Positions 25,071-34,827 of a stretch of 55,938 nucleotides of DNA are shown piece after piece. The translations under genes and the position numbers were made by a program. Every line of letters starts with the position of its first letter. Within the stretch, counting starts at the first letter, position 1. The notes beneath the pieces are model-generated. The model was not told the origin of the DNA and searched no databases. It saw only the letters and a program-made list of their open reading frames with translations. This DNA is from a virus: positions 1-55,938 of IMG/VR virus record IMGVR_UViG_3300025098_000053. One strand, given 5' to 3'.

Positions 25071-25562
25071 ATGGATTTAAAGAAGTTAAAAGAAGAAAGT
25101 ACGAAAGCACAAGAAACAAAACACAAGAGTGTTAAAGATCTGAAAAAGGTTGAAGATAAGAAACAACCAATGGAAGAGAAAAAACTTGAGTTTGCAGAAC
25201 GTGTTAAAACATATAATATTGAATATCAAGGTGATTCAAAGTTATATAAAGCAAACGTGAAATCAAAAGTAATGGATTCTGACGCAAGAATTTCATTTGA
25301 ACGCGTATTATCAAACCTTTCAGCTGGTATTAATTTTACAAATATGCCAATGGAAATAAAAAACAGGCATTACTCACTCGCAAGAATTGTTTGCCAACTG
25401 GTAGATCCACCAGAATGGCTATTACAAGCAGCTTCTGAAGATATGAGCTTTTGTTACCAGTTAGGAGGCCTTCTCGTAGATCATGAGAACCACTTTTTTT
25501 ACAACAGTGATTCCGAGGATCAAACATTACAGAACTCAACCAGGTTTCGGATTAGTGAGTGA
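25071..25562 (+). CDS. Tail assembly chaperone (upstream frame)
   Basis: 163 residues with a Lys/Glu-rich helical N-terminus and a compact C-terminal region (RIVCQLVDPPEWLLQAASED). Position between tail tube and tape measure and the overlapping second ORF match the gpG/gpGT chaperone pair that binds the tape measure protein during tail assembly. Seven T at 25494-25500 lie in the overlap, a likely slip site. The ORF would end at 25562 without slipping. Confidence 0.7.
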   Translation: MDLKKLKEESTKAQETKHKSVKDLKKVEDKKQPMEEKKLEFAERVKTYNIEYQGDSKLYKANVKSKVMDSDARISFERVLSNLSAGINFTNMPMEIKNRHYSLARIVCQLVDPPEWLLQAASEDMSFCYQLGGLLVDHENHFFYNSDSEDQTLQNSTRFRISE

Positions 25563-25875
25563 TTACTTACAAAACAATCCATTAAAGCTTCCTTCACAGG
25601 CAGCTGAAAATATTACAGATATAGAAAACATTGAAGCGGTACTTATAAACATGAACAAACAACATTTCGATTTACTTTACGATGATTGGGCATTTGATAA
25701 TCGTCCAAGAAACATCACAGAGAAGAAAGAAATTGTGAAGTTCCGTGCAAAAAGAAGTATTGATTCAATGGGAGATTCAAATCTCAAACACATCGAAGAT
25801 GCATTCTCATCACTTGGATCAGAAGAAGCTTTAGCAATGTTAAAAGCTTTTGATACAAACATACGAAAGGATTAA
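25483..25875 (+). CDS. Tail assembly chaperone, frameshift extension
   Basis: An ORF one base ahead (+1 or -2) of the 25071 frame, overlapping it by 80 bp. No ribosome-binding site precedes its first ATG (25483), so it is probably reached by slipping on the T7 run at 25494-25500, giving a fusion of the first protein with about 125 further residues. The extension (ENIEAVLINMNKQHFDLLYD then SFSSLGSEEALAML-like helical end) resembles the helical T part of chaperones. Its stop lies 3 bp before the tape measure ATG. Confidence 0.65.
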   Translation: MRTTFFTTVIPRIKHYRTQPGFGLVSDYLQNNPLKLPSQAAENITDIENIEAVLINMNKQHFDLLYDDWAFDNRPRNITEKKEIVKFRAKRSIDSMGDSNLKHIEDAFSSLGSEEALAMLKAFDTNIRKD

Positions 25876-25877
25876 TC

Positions 25878-28454
25878 ATGCCAAGTAAAGGTTATTCAAT
25901 GGGCGCAGGATCTGGCCAAACCGGATCAACGATATTTAAACCTCAAGCAGGAGTTGATTATACAAGAATTCCTGTAAATAATGGCCCGAGTTACTCAGAC
26001 GCAGATGGATTCTTTCCTTTTGGTGAAGGAGCTTATCGTGCAATGACGGGTAATTCAACTGAATTTCCTTCACATGGCATGAATCCTGGGCAAGGTAATC
26101 CTAACTCACATTTCTTAGGAAAAGGAGCAGGAGGCGGCGGTGGGATGCCAAACTTTGGTGGATCACCTAACTCAGGTGGCAGTGCAGGTGGAAGTGGATC
26201 TCATTTAACACAGGCAGGCACAAAGTTTTCAAAAGGCGCAGATAAATTTGATAGCGCTGTAAATAGATTAGTTAATGCACTTGGTGGAAGCGGAGGAGTT
26301 GCTGGTGTAGGTGGAGTAGGTGGCCAAGGAGGAGCCGGGATGGGAGCTGGAGCACCAAGAAATGCTGGCTTTGGTGGCGGTGATCCAGTTGGAATGTTGC
26401 AACAAGCAAACTTAATTAATGGCCCATCAGCTCCAGGTAGTTTAGGATTTGGTGGAAGCGGTGGAGGATATGCATCATCACCATTTCAATTAGCAGGAAT
26501 GGGTCGAGGTTTTGGTGCAAGAGGAGCAGGCGGATTTAATCCTCTCAGATCATTCCAATCTGGCGCAGCTTCAAATCCATTTGCATCTTTCCGAGCTGGC
26601 GCGGCTCAAGTATTTACAGATGCTTCAGCACAACTTGATGGTGATTTTGATCCTGTATTAGGCAATGATCCATTTACGCAGATGTATAATTACAGTGGAG
26701 GTTTAACAAACTTCACAGCTGATATGATGGCAGGTATCCCAGGTTTAAATCTTGCTGCTGGCCCATCACGTGCTTTAGGTAATATTGTTAGCGGAATTAG
26801 AGGCATAATCCCAGGCGTTCCTTCATCAAATGAAGTTGCTAAAACAATGGGATTAATGGGGCATATGGCATCAATGGGCGCAGCTTCTGATGTAACACAA
26901 TATATGCAAATGGTACCTCACACAGGCACGGTAAATGCTGCACAAGCAAGATCAGTATTACAAAGTGGTGGATCTGCCGCGGCATTTGAATTTGATGCAT
27001 TTAGAACAATGGGTATGATGGGAATGAATCACAGTGTTTTTGGATCAGATCCAACATCTCATGATCCGTTAAACCCACAAAATATCTCAGGCATAACAAA
27101 GATGCTCGCTCCACTTACAGCAATGCAGAAATACTTAGGATTATCTCCAACTTCTGCAACAGGCCAAATAGCAGATGCATTATCAGCACAAGGATTTAAA
27201 TCTTTCTTTATTGATGCAAATAAAGGTGGATCTATAGGAAGTGGTGGAGCATCGGTAGTACAAGATACACAACAACGAATGAATATTTATCCAAGCAGTG
27301 GCCATGCTCAAATGACGGGAACTCCTGGAAACGCAGTAGGTTTATCTGCTCAAGAGTTGATTATGGCACAATATGCAGGATTTACGCCAAGCCAAGTAGG
27401 TTCGGCATTTGCTGCACAAGCAGGATCATCAAACTTAGGTTTAATTGGTGCTTTTGGTGGTAGATCAATATTGCAACAAGCAAACTTCTTTGGTTTAACA
27501 GGATCCGGTGCTGATAGATATATAAATGCTGTAAGAGGAATGGGTTCTGGATATACACAATTAGGATATGAATTTGGACGTGGGCAAACAGAACAAGTAG
27601 GCTCATATACATTTACAGATCATGAAGGAACGAAATTTACAAACCCAACAGGATTTGCTGCAAAAAGAATAGAGAGTGAAATTGCAACATTACAAGAAAG
27701 TGGTTTTTCAAACTTTGCACAAGAAAATGCATTTGGTGCGTTTCAACGTATTGATATGAGAATGGGCAAAGGAACATCACGTTTTGGAGCAAGTTTATTC
27801 GCAGGAATAAAAGATAAAGTTATTTTCAGCCAATTAGTTGGAAAGCACGGCTTGCGAGGAGGAATGGAAAAAGCAGGCACATTAACTCCTGGGCAAGAAA
27901 GAAAAATGTTAGATAATTTATTGGGCCGTGATGTAGGTTATATGCTTACAAGAGGTGCAGGATTAACACATGAAGAAGCTGATGCAACAGGGCAAATGGC
28001 AAATCCTGCAGATTTATCTTTGCAACAAAGAGGTTTGCCAAGAATTGATGAAGATGGTAATATAGGCCAAGGCCAATTTAAAGCAAGATCTGCTGTATCA
28101 AAACAAAATCTTCAGAGAATGACGGATTTTTACTTTGGTAATACAACAGAAACAGATGCTGATGGAAATCCAAAGAAAGTTTTCCAAGCATTCCAAGTAC
28201 TTACAGAAACAAATACAGAAATTAAAGCACACTTAGATCGAGGCGTAAAAGTTGAAGGCGTTCCAGAGATGGTTCGTGGTATTCAAAACTTAAGCAGGCA
28301 TATGGAACATTTCTTAAAGCATATGACGAACAAGAATCTTGGGCCAGTAAATCAAATGAAGGTTGGTGCTCAAACAGGCCCGAATGCTGCAAACCCAACC
28401 GGAACAACTGCACCGGTAAGTGGCACACCATCAATGGTGCCATCACCTTTCTAA
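25878..28454 (+). CDS. Tape measure protein (Gly-rich)
   Basis: 858 residues. The first 240 are very rich in Gly (GGGGGMPNFGGSPNSGG and repeats), the middle has many Met/Ala/Gly helices (TMGLMGHMASMGAASDV), and the C-terminal part includes a long polar region. The large size and its place right after the chaperones and before the hub genes support a tape measure that sets tail length. It is unusual in being glycine-rich rather than a continuous coiled coil, so the call rests on gene order. Confidence 0.6.
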   Translation: MPSKGYSMGAGSGQTGSTIFKPQAGVDYTRIPVNNGPSYSDADGFFPFGEGAYRAMTGNSTEFPSHGMNPGQGNPNSHFLGKGAGGGGGMPNFGGSPNSGGSAGGSGSHLTQAGTKFSKGADKFDSAVNRLVNALGGSGGVAGVGGVGGQGGAGMGAGAPRNAGFGGGDPVGMLQQANLINGPSAPGSLGFGGSGGGYASSPFQLAGMGRGFGARGAGGFNPLRSFQSGAASNPFASFRAGAAQVFTDASAQLDGDFDPVLGNDPFTQMYNYSGGLTNFTADMMAGIPGLNLAAGPSRALGNIVSGIRGIIPGVPSSNEVAKTMGLMGHMASMGAASDVTQYMQMVPHTGTVNAAQARSVLQSGGSAAAFEFDAFRTMGMMGMNHSVFGSDPTSHDPLNPQNISGITKMLAPLTAMQKYLGLSPTSATGQIADALSAQGFKSFFIDANKGGSIGSGGASVVQDTQQRMNIYPSSGHAQMTGTPGNAVGLSAQELIMAQYAGFTPSQVGSAFAAQAGSSNLGLIGAFGGRSILQQANFFGLTGSGADRYINAVRGMGSGYTQLGYEFGRGQTEQVGSYTFTDHEGTKFTNPTGFAAKRIESEIATLQESGFSNFAQENAFGAFQRIDMRMGKGTSRFGASLFAGIKDKVIFSQLVGKHGLRGGMEKAGTLTPGQERKMLDNLLGRDVGYMLTRGAGLTHEEADATGQMANPADLSLQQRGLPRIDEDGNIGQGQFKARSAVSKQNLQRMTDFYFGNTTETDADGNPKKVFQAFQVLTETNTEIKAHLDRGVKVEGVPEMVRGIQNLSRHMEHFLKHMTNKNLGPVNQMKVGAQTGPNAANPTGTTAPVSGTPSMVPSPF

Positions 28455-28467
28455 GGAGAAAAAATAA

Positions 28468-30651
28468 ATGGCAGATACAGAACTTAAAACTCTCTTTGAT
28501 AAATTACGCGCTGATAGCGCAAAGCATGATAAAGGTTTATCTGTTGGAGAAGTTTCTTCACAAAGAGAATCCGCGACGATGCGCGACATCATTCTTTCGT
28601 ATGTAAAGAATATAAATAAAATGGTTAATACAGATGTGAAGTATTACATCAACATGTATTATCATGATCTTCCTATTCCTATTCCAATTACGCAGTTTGC
28701 GCAAAGTGTGAATATATCAAAATCAATGGTAGGTGGATATGAACAAGCACAATTAACTCTTAAACTTCCAGCTGATTTAGTTTATGCATTATTTATGGAT
28801 GAAGCAGGATTACCAACAACTGGGCAATATGTAGTTATAAAACGTCCTGCTGATACTGGTAGAGAGAGTTTGCCACGTTCTTTTTCAAATGAATTTATAA
28901 CAGAATTCTTTGGAATGGTTATTAGCGTTGGCCAACAATTATCAGTTGATCAAGGAAATGGTTTTGTAGGATTTGAAACAGTAGATATTCACTGTGGATG
29001 TTGGTTGAGTGCTGCACAGTTAGGCCAATACAGAACATCAGCATATAATATACCTAAAGCAACAATAAAACGTGTTCCGGGAATATCTGAGTTTATGATA
29101 GCTGGTAAAGATTGGCGTGATTTCATGCGATCTGAAGTTATTAGTGGTGTAAAAAGCACAAACGTTCAAAAAAGTATTTTGGGATTAGTTAAATCATTAA
29201 TGTATATGAGGCTTCCTGAATCACTTAAATCAGAACCTAATGATGTATCAGCTTTGATGTATAAATACATGAATGATGTAGGTTATGATAACAAATCGGT
29301 GCTTGCTGCATACTTAAAGAACAGTGGCTTTCCGCAATCCGAGATTGATGCTGTTATTAACGGAAACATAAGTGAAATAAATAAAATAGGCACGGTGGAT
29401 AGAGCAAAACAGGGATCATCTGATGAATCCACAATAACAGGAAATACAAGATTAGGATCTATAATTGGTGTTGCAACATGCAAAGAACATCTTCCTGATG
29501 ATAGTGTTTATAGGAATTATCTTCCATTTGAGAAAGATCAGCATCTTTTTGCTAATTTATCACGTTTAGAAACACCGTTTTTTAAAGGTGGATCAGTTTG
29601 GGATTTAATTAGGCATACATTTTCACCAGATCATGCAATTATTGAGATGTTTCCTGTGTTTATACCTGATATGAGAACAAAAGATTCATCATTTAAACCA
29701 CCAAACAGTGCAATGACGTCAAGTTTAGGAGGAACGCCAATGATTATGTGGCGTTTTAAGCCACTTCCACCTGAAGTTATTGTACAAAAAGAAGTTTTAA
29801 ACTCAATATCATCCAATACAGCAAAAATATTAGATGCAATAAGAGCTCCAAAAGAATTTTCATACACAACACAAGCAGAAAAGAATAGAAGATTTCAGTA
29901 TCCATCATCACCAATATCAAGTGCAACAGATTATGGCCACTTTATTAAGTTAGATAATGTTATATCATTACAAACACAGCTTAATGAAACAAGCAGAGTT
30001 AATGCAACATATGTTGAAAACCCAATATTAGATACAGAAGATTTAACATTTACAGGTGGCGTATTAAGCGAACCACAGATTGATGCGTTTGATGCTCTGC
30101 GACATGGTTTGAAGATGTATGATATGAATTATCCATTTAAAGATTTATTAAAAGGAGATTCAACTGCAGTTGCTGAATATTTATATTTATTAACGACACA
30201 ACAACAACGTTATTATGTTGGTGAAATAATGATTAAAGGAGATACTGAATTAATAAATGTTGGCACATGGCTTACAGTTGGTGATGAATTTGCACAACTT
30301 GAAGATTCTATTGGAAAAACACAAAAAGAATTCCAAGATAATAAGAGAGGACGTGCAGGTTTTGGTGATACAACAAAAGAAGAAAACAGAATGAAAGGAA
30401 TGGATGAACGTTCAAAAGTTATTTCTGATGATAGAGAACAAATGATTTTGAACAGCAATGCACATATAAATAGATTTTTAAGATTAGGTTCGTTTATATG
30501 TTATGTTGAAGAAGTAATGAAAGCTGTTCAAGTTGATCCAACAACCGGCCACATGACGCAAATGATGAATATCAGATTCACAAGAGGTTCATGGGGAGGA
30601 TTTTCACAAACTTTACCACCAAATAAAGTTGGAAAGATAGGTAGAATATAA
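28468..30651 (+). CDS. Putative baseplate hub protein
   Basis: 727 residues, start after AAGGAG, stop overlapping the next ATG. The N-terminal part has KYYINMYYHDLPIPIPITQF and the C-terminal part TQQQRYYVGEIMIKGDTELI followed by a beta strand WLTVGDEFAQL, a pattern found in hub (gp27/gpD-like) proteins. It lies between tape measure and spike as expected for the hub. No peptidase motif is clear. Confidence 0.55.
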   Translation: MADTELKTLFDKLRADSAKHDKGLSVGEVSSQRESATMRDIILSYVKNINKMVNTDVKYYINMYYHDLPIPIPITQFAQSVNISKSMVGGYEQAQLTLKLPADLVYALFMDEAGLPTTGQYVVIKRPADTGRESLPRSFSNEFITEFFGMVISVGQQLSVDQGNGFVGFETVDIHCGCWLSAAQLGQYRTSAYNIPKATIKRVPGISEFMIAGKDWRDFMRSEVISGVKSTNVQKSILGLVKSLMYMRLPESLKSEPNDVSALMYKYMNDVGYDNKSVLAAYLKNSGFPQSEIDAVINGNISEINKIGTVDRAKQGSSDESTITGNTRLGSIIGVATCKEHLPDDSVYRNYLPFEKDQHLFANLSRLETPFFKGGSVWDLIRHTFSPDHAIIEMFPVFIPDMRTKDSSFKPPNSAMTSSLGGTPMIMWRFKPLPPEVIVQKEVLNSISSNTAKILDAIRAPKEFSYTTQAEKNRRFQYPSSPISSATDYGHFIKLDNVISLQTQLNETSRVNATYVENPILDTEDLTFTGGVLSEPQIDAFDALRHGLKMYDMNYPFKDLLKGDSTAVAEYLYLLTTQQQRYYVGEIMIKGDTELINVGTWLTVGDEFAQLEDSIGKTQKEFQDNKRGRAGFGDTTKEENRMKGMDERSKVISDDREQMILNSNAHINRFLRLGSFICYVEEVMKAVQVDPTTGHMTQMMNIRFTRGSWGGFSQTLPPNKVGKIGRI

Positions 30652-31469
30652 TGAAGCCTGTACATTTATATGGAGATCAAATCCATAATACACCTCATAC
30701 ATATATCAGAAGAGCTTTAGTTCTGAAAGTGCGCATAGAAGAGAATTTATTATTTGCAGATATACAAGATAATTTCCTTGGAAATATATATACGGATGTA
30801 CAAGTAGCAAATTATTACAGCACTGATGGAAGTATTTCAAATTTCCCCCTTTCTGAGGATCAAGAAGTATTATATATATATTCAACAGATGGCAGAAAAC
30901 CAATAATAATTGGAAGTTTGCCTCACGCTAAATATAATGGATATGTAAATGAATTAACAATTGATCAAAATACTGATTATCCAACAGATCAAATAGCCAT
31001 ATCAGATCATCATACGCAAAACAAAAACAACTTTATGAATATATCTAAGGATAGCGGAATAACAGTTGATGCAGATACAATTAGATTACAAATAGATAAG
31101 GTTTTACGTATATCTTCAAATGGTGTTATTGATTCACCTCTTAATGGGCAAAACTTTATTGATATTATATTTCCATATTTACAAGGAATTGAAACAAAAT
31201 TATTGGCAATGCAAGCATTAAGTGTAGCAAACACTGCTGCATGTACGGCTGCAGCAGCAACAGCTGCTCTTATTGCAGCAAATACATCAACACTTATAAC
31301 TCCCATACAAGCGCAGGGACAAACCACAGCAGCCACAGCAAGCACAACAGCAGCAGCGGCAGCTGCAGGATTACAAGGAGCAGCAACTGCAGGTTTGCCA
31401 TCAACTGCTGCAGTTTCAAAAACAGGTGCAATTGCACAAATTAATCAAAAAGTAAAATTACCTCTTTAG
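30651..31469 (+). CDS. Baseplate spike / gpV-like OB-fold protein
   Basis: 272 residues. The N-terminal 110 have the OB-fold pattern of gp5/gpV spikes (RRALVLKVRIEENLLFADIQ, then QEVLYIYSTDGRKPIIIGS). Residues 120-165 are a short beta region (NISKDSGITVDADTIRLQI) like the start of a spike helix. The last 90 are almost pure Ala/Thr (AAAATAALIAANTST), an unusual low-complexity tail. ATG overlaps the hub stop. Confidence 0.6.
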   Translation: MKPVHLYGDQIHNTPHTYIRRALVLKVRIEENLLFADIQDNFLGNIYTDVQVANYYSTDGSISNFPLSEDQEVLYIYSTDGRKPIIIGSLPHAKYNGYVNELTIDQNTDYPTDQIAISDHHTQNKNNFMNISKDSGITVDADTIRLQIDKVLRISSNGVIDSPLNGQNFIDIIFPYLQGIETKLLAMQALSVANTAACTAAAATAALIAANTSTLITPIQAQGQTTAATASTTAAAAAAGLQGAATAGLPSTAAVSKTGAIAQINQKVKLPL

Positions 31470-31482
31470 AAAGGAACTCATC

Positions 31483-33360
31483 ATGGCCGGTGTAGGAGAT
31501 TGGTTATCAGAAAATATCTTGGGAAACGACAAACGTTATCCCGGCGCCAGAACAAAAGCAGGTAATTCTGTTGTTGAAGAAGGGATTAATGCACTTGATG
31601 GTGCTATAAATTCTGCAATAGGGATTTCACCAGAAAACAATTTCTTAACTGGGCCTTATGGTTTTACCAAACAACCAAGAAAATATTACCTTGAAATAAG
31701 AAAAGGTGAGAAGATAATAACTGTTACGGGATTTCCATATGATCCACAATCAATGATCGTATCAAGGCCTAATCCTATTACAGTAACACATACATTTGGT
31801 GGCACAGTTCGTGAAGCATCATCAATAAGAATGCATAGAGTTCAATTTGATGGAAGAAGCGGCACCGCGATTCGAAATGGTTTTAATAGAGATGGATATG
31901 CTATTTTCAGAACTGGCCAAACAATCTTCAAAGAGTTTGATGATTTCCTGAAAAGATATATAGAAATGTGCAATTCGGATTTTGGCACAAAAGCAATGAT
32001 GACGACAAATTATCCGGATATGAAACTTCGTGATGATAAACGTGCCAAAAAACTGGAAGATAGAGAAGAAGTTCAATTAATCCTCAGATGTTTGGATGAT
32101 GATTTACATTTAAAAGTTGAGCCAATAAACTTTGATTACAGAAGAAATGCTCGTGATAACAGGCATGATTATGGTTATACATTAACTTTAGATGCGTATG
32201 AATATGCATATGATACAAAACCTTTTAATCCTGTTGCTTCATTAGATAATATAGTTCAAAATGCAGTTGGCCAAATAACTGGTGCAGTTGCAATATTTGA
32301 TAATGCAGTTCAAACAACAACCCAATATACACAAACTTTAAAAGGAACAATGCGTTCCTTGCAAAACCCAGCAATTGCAGTAGGTGCAGCTGGTCGAAGT
32401 ATTGATCAATTAAAATATTCAATAGCAGGATTTTCAAAAGAATCAGAAGCACTTCATAAGGCATATCATACAACAGAATCACCGATGAGAAAATCGATGA
32501 TAATCATTGATGCAACAACTCCTCAGGCAGCAATTGATCAGCAAGAAATGAGTTCAGTTGAGCCACCAGCTCCAGCATCAATAGAACAAGCAATCATTGA
32601 TGCATATAATCAAGCACTTCAAATAGAAATATTAGATGCTATTGCAATTGGACGTGGTGGTGTTGCTGCTGAGTATATGAGAAACTTAAGATTAAGATCT
32701 GATGATTTAATCCCAGGTGAATTCCTAACAAACGAAGGTAATCTTGGTGGATTAGGAGGATCAACAGTTGATGTTGCACCTGATAATGGCATTCCTGATA
32801 ATTCAATAGGTTATAGATGCCAACGAAATGAAGATCTCAAGAAAATAGCAAAGAAGTTTTTAGGAAGCCACGATCGTTGGCCTTTGTTAGCTGAATTAAA
32901 TGGTATGCCAGATTCAAGAAGAAAAGCTGATGGTGGTATATTAGATACAGGTGATATAGTTTTTATACCTTACGATGGTATATTAGGAATCAATTCATTC
33001 AATAAAAAAGGTGATATATATTCTGCTGATATTTCAATGCCTTATGATGATATTGTTTTAATCTCTCAGGATGTAAATGATTTTGATTTGGTTGAAGGAA
33101 TTGAATGTTTGAAACAAGCAGTAAAAAATAAACTCTTAACATTTAAAGGTGAGATGCCTAATTACGAAAACATGGGATTACCCAGATTAACTTTCATAAA
33201 TGATGTTGATTATACAGCAGCACAAATCAGAGAAGTTCTTATCAAAGATCCACGCGTTGCTGACGTGAATAACATTATTGCTCAAGTTGAGGGAGATGTT
33301 GTTCGTATTGGAGTTAATGTTGTTGCCTTAACAGGCGAAAGCTTCAATGTTAAAGTTTAA
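31483..33360 (+). CDS. Baseplate protein: LysM plus gp25-like fusion
   Basis: 625 residues with three parts. Residues 60-240 form a beta-rich tail-associated domain (VTGFPYDPQSMIVSRPNPIT). At about 446-505 there is a LysM-like module, YRCQRNEDLKKIAKKFLGSH then WPLLAELNGMPD, as in T4 gp53-type wedge proteins. At about 510-625 there is a gp25/W-like domain, FDLVEGIECLKQAVKNKLLT then RVADVNNIIAQVEGDVVRIG. In many phages these are separate wedge proteins; here they are one chain. RBS AAAGGAAC. Confidence 0.7.
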   Translation: MAGVGDWLSENILGNDKRYPGARTKAGNSVVEEGINALDGAINSAIGISPENNFLTGPYGFTKQPRKYYLEIRKGEKIITVTGFPYDPQSMIVSRPNPITVTHTFGGTVREASSIRMHRVQFDGRSGTAIRNGFNRDGYAIFRTGQTIFKEFDDFLKRYIEMCNSDFGTKAMMTTNYPDMKLRDDKRAKKLEDREEVQLILRCLDDDLHLKVEPINFDYRRNARDNRHDYGYTLTLDAYEYAYDTKPFNPVASLDNIVQNAVGQITGAVAIFDNAVQTTTQYTQTLKGTMRSLQNPAIAVGAAGRSIDQLKYSIAGFSKESEALHKAYHTTESPMRKSMIIIDATTPQAAIDQQEMSSVEPPAPASIEQAIIDAYNQALQIEILDAIAIGRGGVAAEYMRNLRLRSDDLIPGEFLTNEGNLGGLGGSTVDVAPDNGIPDNSIGYRCQRNEDLKKIAKKFLGSHDRWPLLAELNGMPDSRRKADGGILDTGDIVFIPYDGILGINSFNKKGDIYSADISMPYDDIVLISQDVNDFDLVEGIECLKQAVKNKLLTFKGEMPNYENMGLPRLTFINDVDYTAAQIREVLIKDPRVADVNNIIAQVEGDVVRIGVNVVALTGESFNVKV

Positions 33361-33421
33361 CAAAAAAAAATTAAAAAAACGAATTGTAATATATAATTAA
33401 ATATAATAAGGAGTAATACGA

Positions 33422-34816
33422 ATGGCTTTTACACCAAGATTACCAACGCAAGTAGAGCGCGACATCTTAGCAAAAATATTAGGGCGTACAAACCTTAATG
33501 ATGTTAATGTTGGATCAACGCTTCAAACGCTTGTTAATGCATTCGCAACAGAACTTTCTTCAATGGAAGCTCGGATGTTTAATATGCGGAGAAGTTTTGC
33601 GATCCAAAACTCATTTGGTTCAGATTTGGACGCACGTGTTAAGGAACTTCCACCTAATGGTATTTCAAGGATAACCTCAACAAATGCATCTGGCGCTGTT
33701 TTAAAGATCACCAGATTAGTGTTTGTTGATCCACTAACAATTACGGCACCTGCTATCGTACAAAATCCCACAACAGGAATAAATTACGAAACAACTGAGG
33801 ATATAATATTCGCTGCAGGTGAGCAAATAAAAGAAAATGTTTTTGTAGTATCAACTTCAGCAGGTGAAGATGGCAATTGTGATAGTGGTAAAATAATAAC
33901 AGTAATTGATTTTGATATTGCTGAAGATGTAACTGTTACAAACACAAAGCCATTAACAAATGGTGTTGAAGAAGAAACAGATCAATCACTTCAGGCAAGA
34001 GCATTAAGATTTATTAAATCATTAAATAGAACCACACCGGATGCTGTTGAGTTTTTAGGAACATCTTTTGTTTCAACAACAAATACAGTTTTTCCTTTTG
34101 CAAGTTTATATGAAGATAACGCTCGCCCAGGATATGCTGAATTGGTTGTTGATGATGGAACAGGTTTGCAGGGGCAAGATGTTTTAGGAATGCACATAAC
34201 AGGTGTAGCACCAAGTGCTGGTTTAAATTACATATCACATGATTTTCCTGCAACAGAAGAATTAACTGTTGATAATATAACAATAAGAACAGATGGTGGT
34301 GTGGTTGTTGATATAACAGAAGATGATTTTATATCCATCCCAGAAAGAGGCGTAATTTACTTTAACAATGGAATTATCCTCCAAGATTACACTTATGAGA
34401 TTACAAATTATAAAGTTTTCAGAGGTGCAATGGCAGAACTTCAAAAAGAAATTGAAGGTAATCCATCATTTGGAAACATATTAACTGGATTCAGATCAGC
34501 AGGATGTCGAGTAAGAGTAGTTTATCCTATAGTACAAAATATTGTGTTTGAAGCACGCGTTATAATTGATAACAATTTCAATATAGATGAAACATTGGCA
34601 GAAGTTCAAGAGGCAATTCTTGCTTTTGTAAATTCAAGAGATGTTGGGCAAGAACTTCGAGTTGCTGATATGACGAGAGAAATAATGACGACACAAAACA
34701 TTCTTTCGATTGCTTTCTTCGATGGGCCAGAACCATTGGAAGATACATTCACAGCAAGTGGTAAAGAAGTTATTCGCATTCGCGAAGCAGATATCGAAGT
34801 AACAAGCGTATTTTAA
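33422..34816 (+). CDS. Baseplate J-like protein
   Basis: 464 residues, the wedge protein of contractile tails (gpJ, T4 gp6 family). Seen are VERDILAKILGRTNLNDVNV, then EETDQSLQARALRFIKSLNR followed by TTPDAVEFL, the conserved core of J proteins, and VRVVYPIVQNIVFEARVIID with LRVADMTREIMTTQNIL near the C-terminus. It has a promoter-like TATAAT at 33392-33397 and AAGGAG. Directly followed by another tail gene. Confidence 0.85.
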   Translation: MAFTPRLPTQVERDILAKILGRTNLNDVNVGSTLQTLVNAFATELSSMEARMFNMRRSFAIQNSFGSDLDARVKELPPNGISRITSTNASGAVLKITRLVFVDPLTITAPAIVQNPTTGINYETTEDIIFAAGEQIKENVFVVSTSAGEDGNCDSGKIITVIDFDIAEDVTVTNTKPLTNGVEEETDQSLQARALRFIKSLNRTTPDAVEFLGTSFVSTTNTVFPFASLYEDNARPGYAELVVDDGTGLQGQDVLGMHITGVAPSAGLNYISHDFPATEELTVDNITIRTDGGVVVDITEDDFISIPERGVIYFNNGIILQDYTYEITNYKVFRGAMAELQKEIEGNPSFGNILTGFRSAGCRVRVVYPIVQNIVFEARVIIDNNFNIDETLAEVQEAILAFVNSRDVGQELRVADMTREIMTTQNILSIAFFDGPEPLEDTFTASGKEVIRIREADIEVTSVF

Positions 34817-34827
34817 GGAGATAATTA

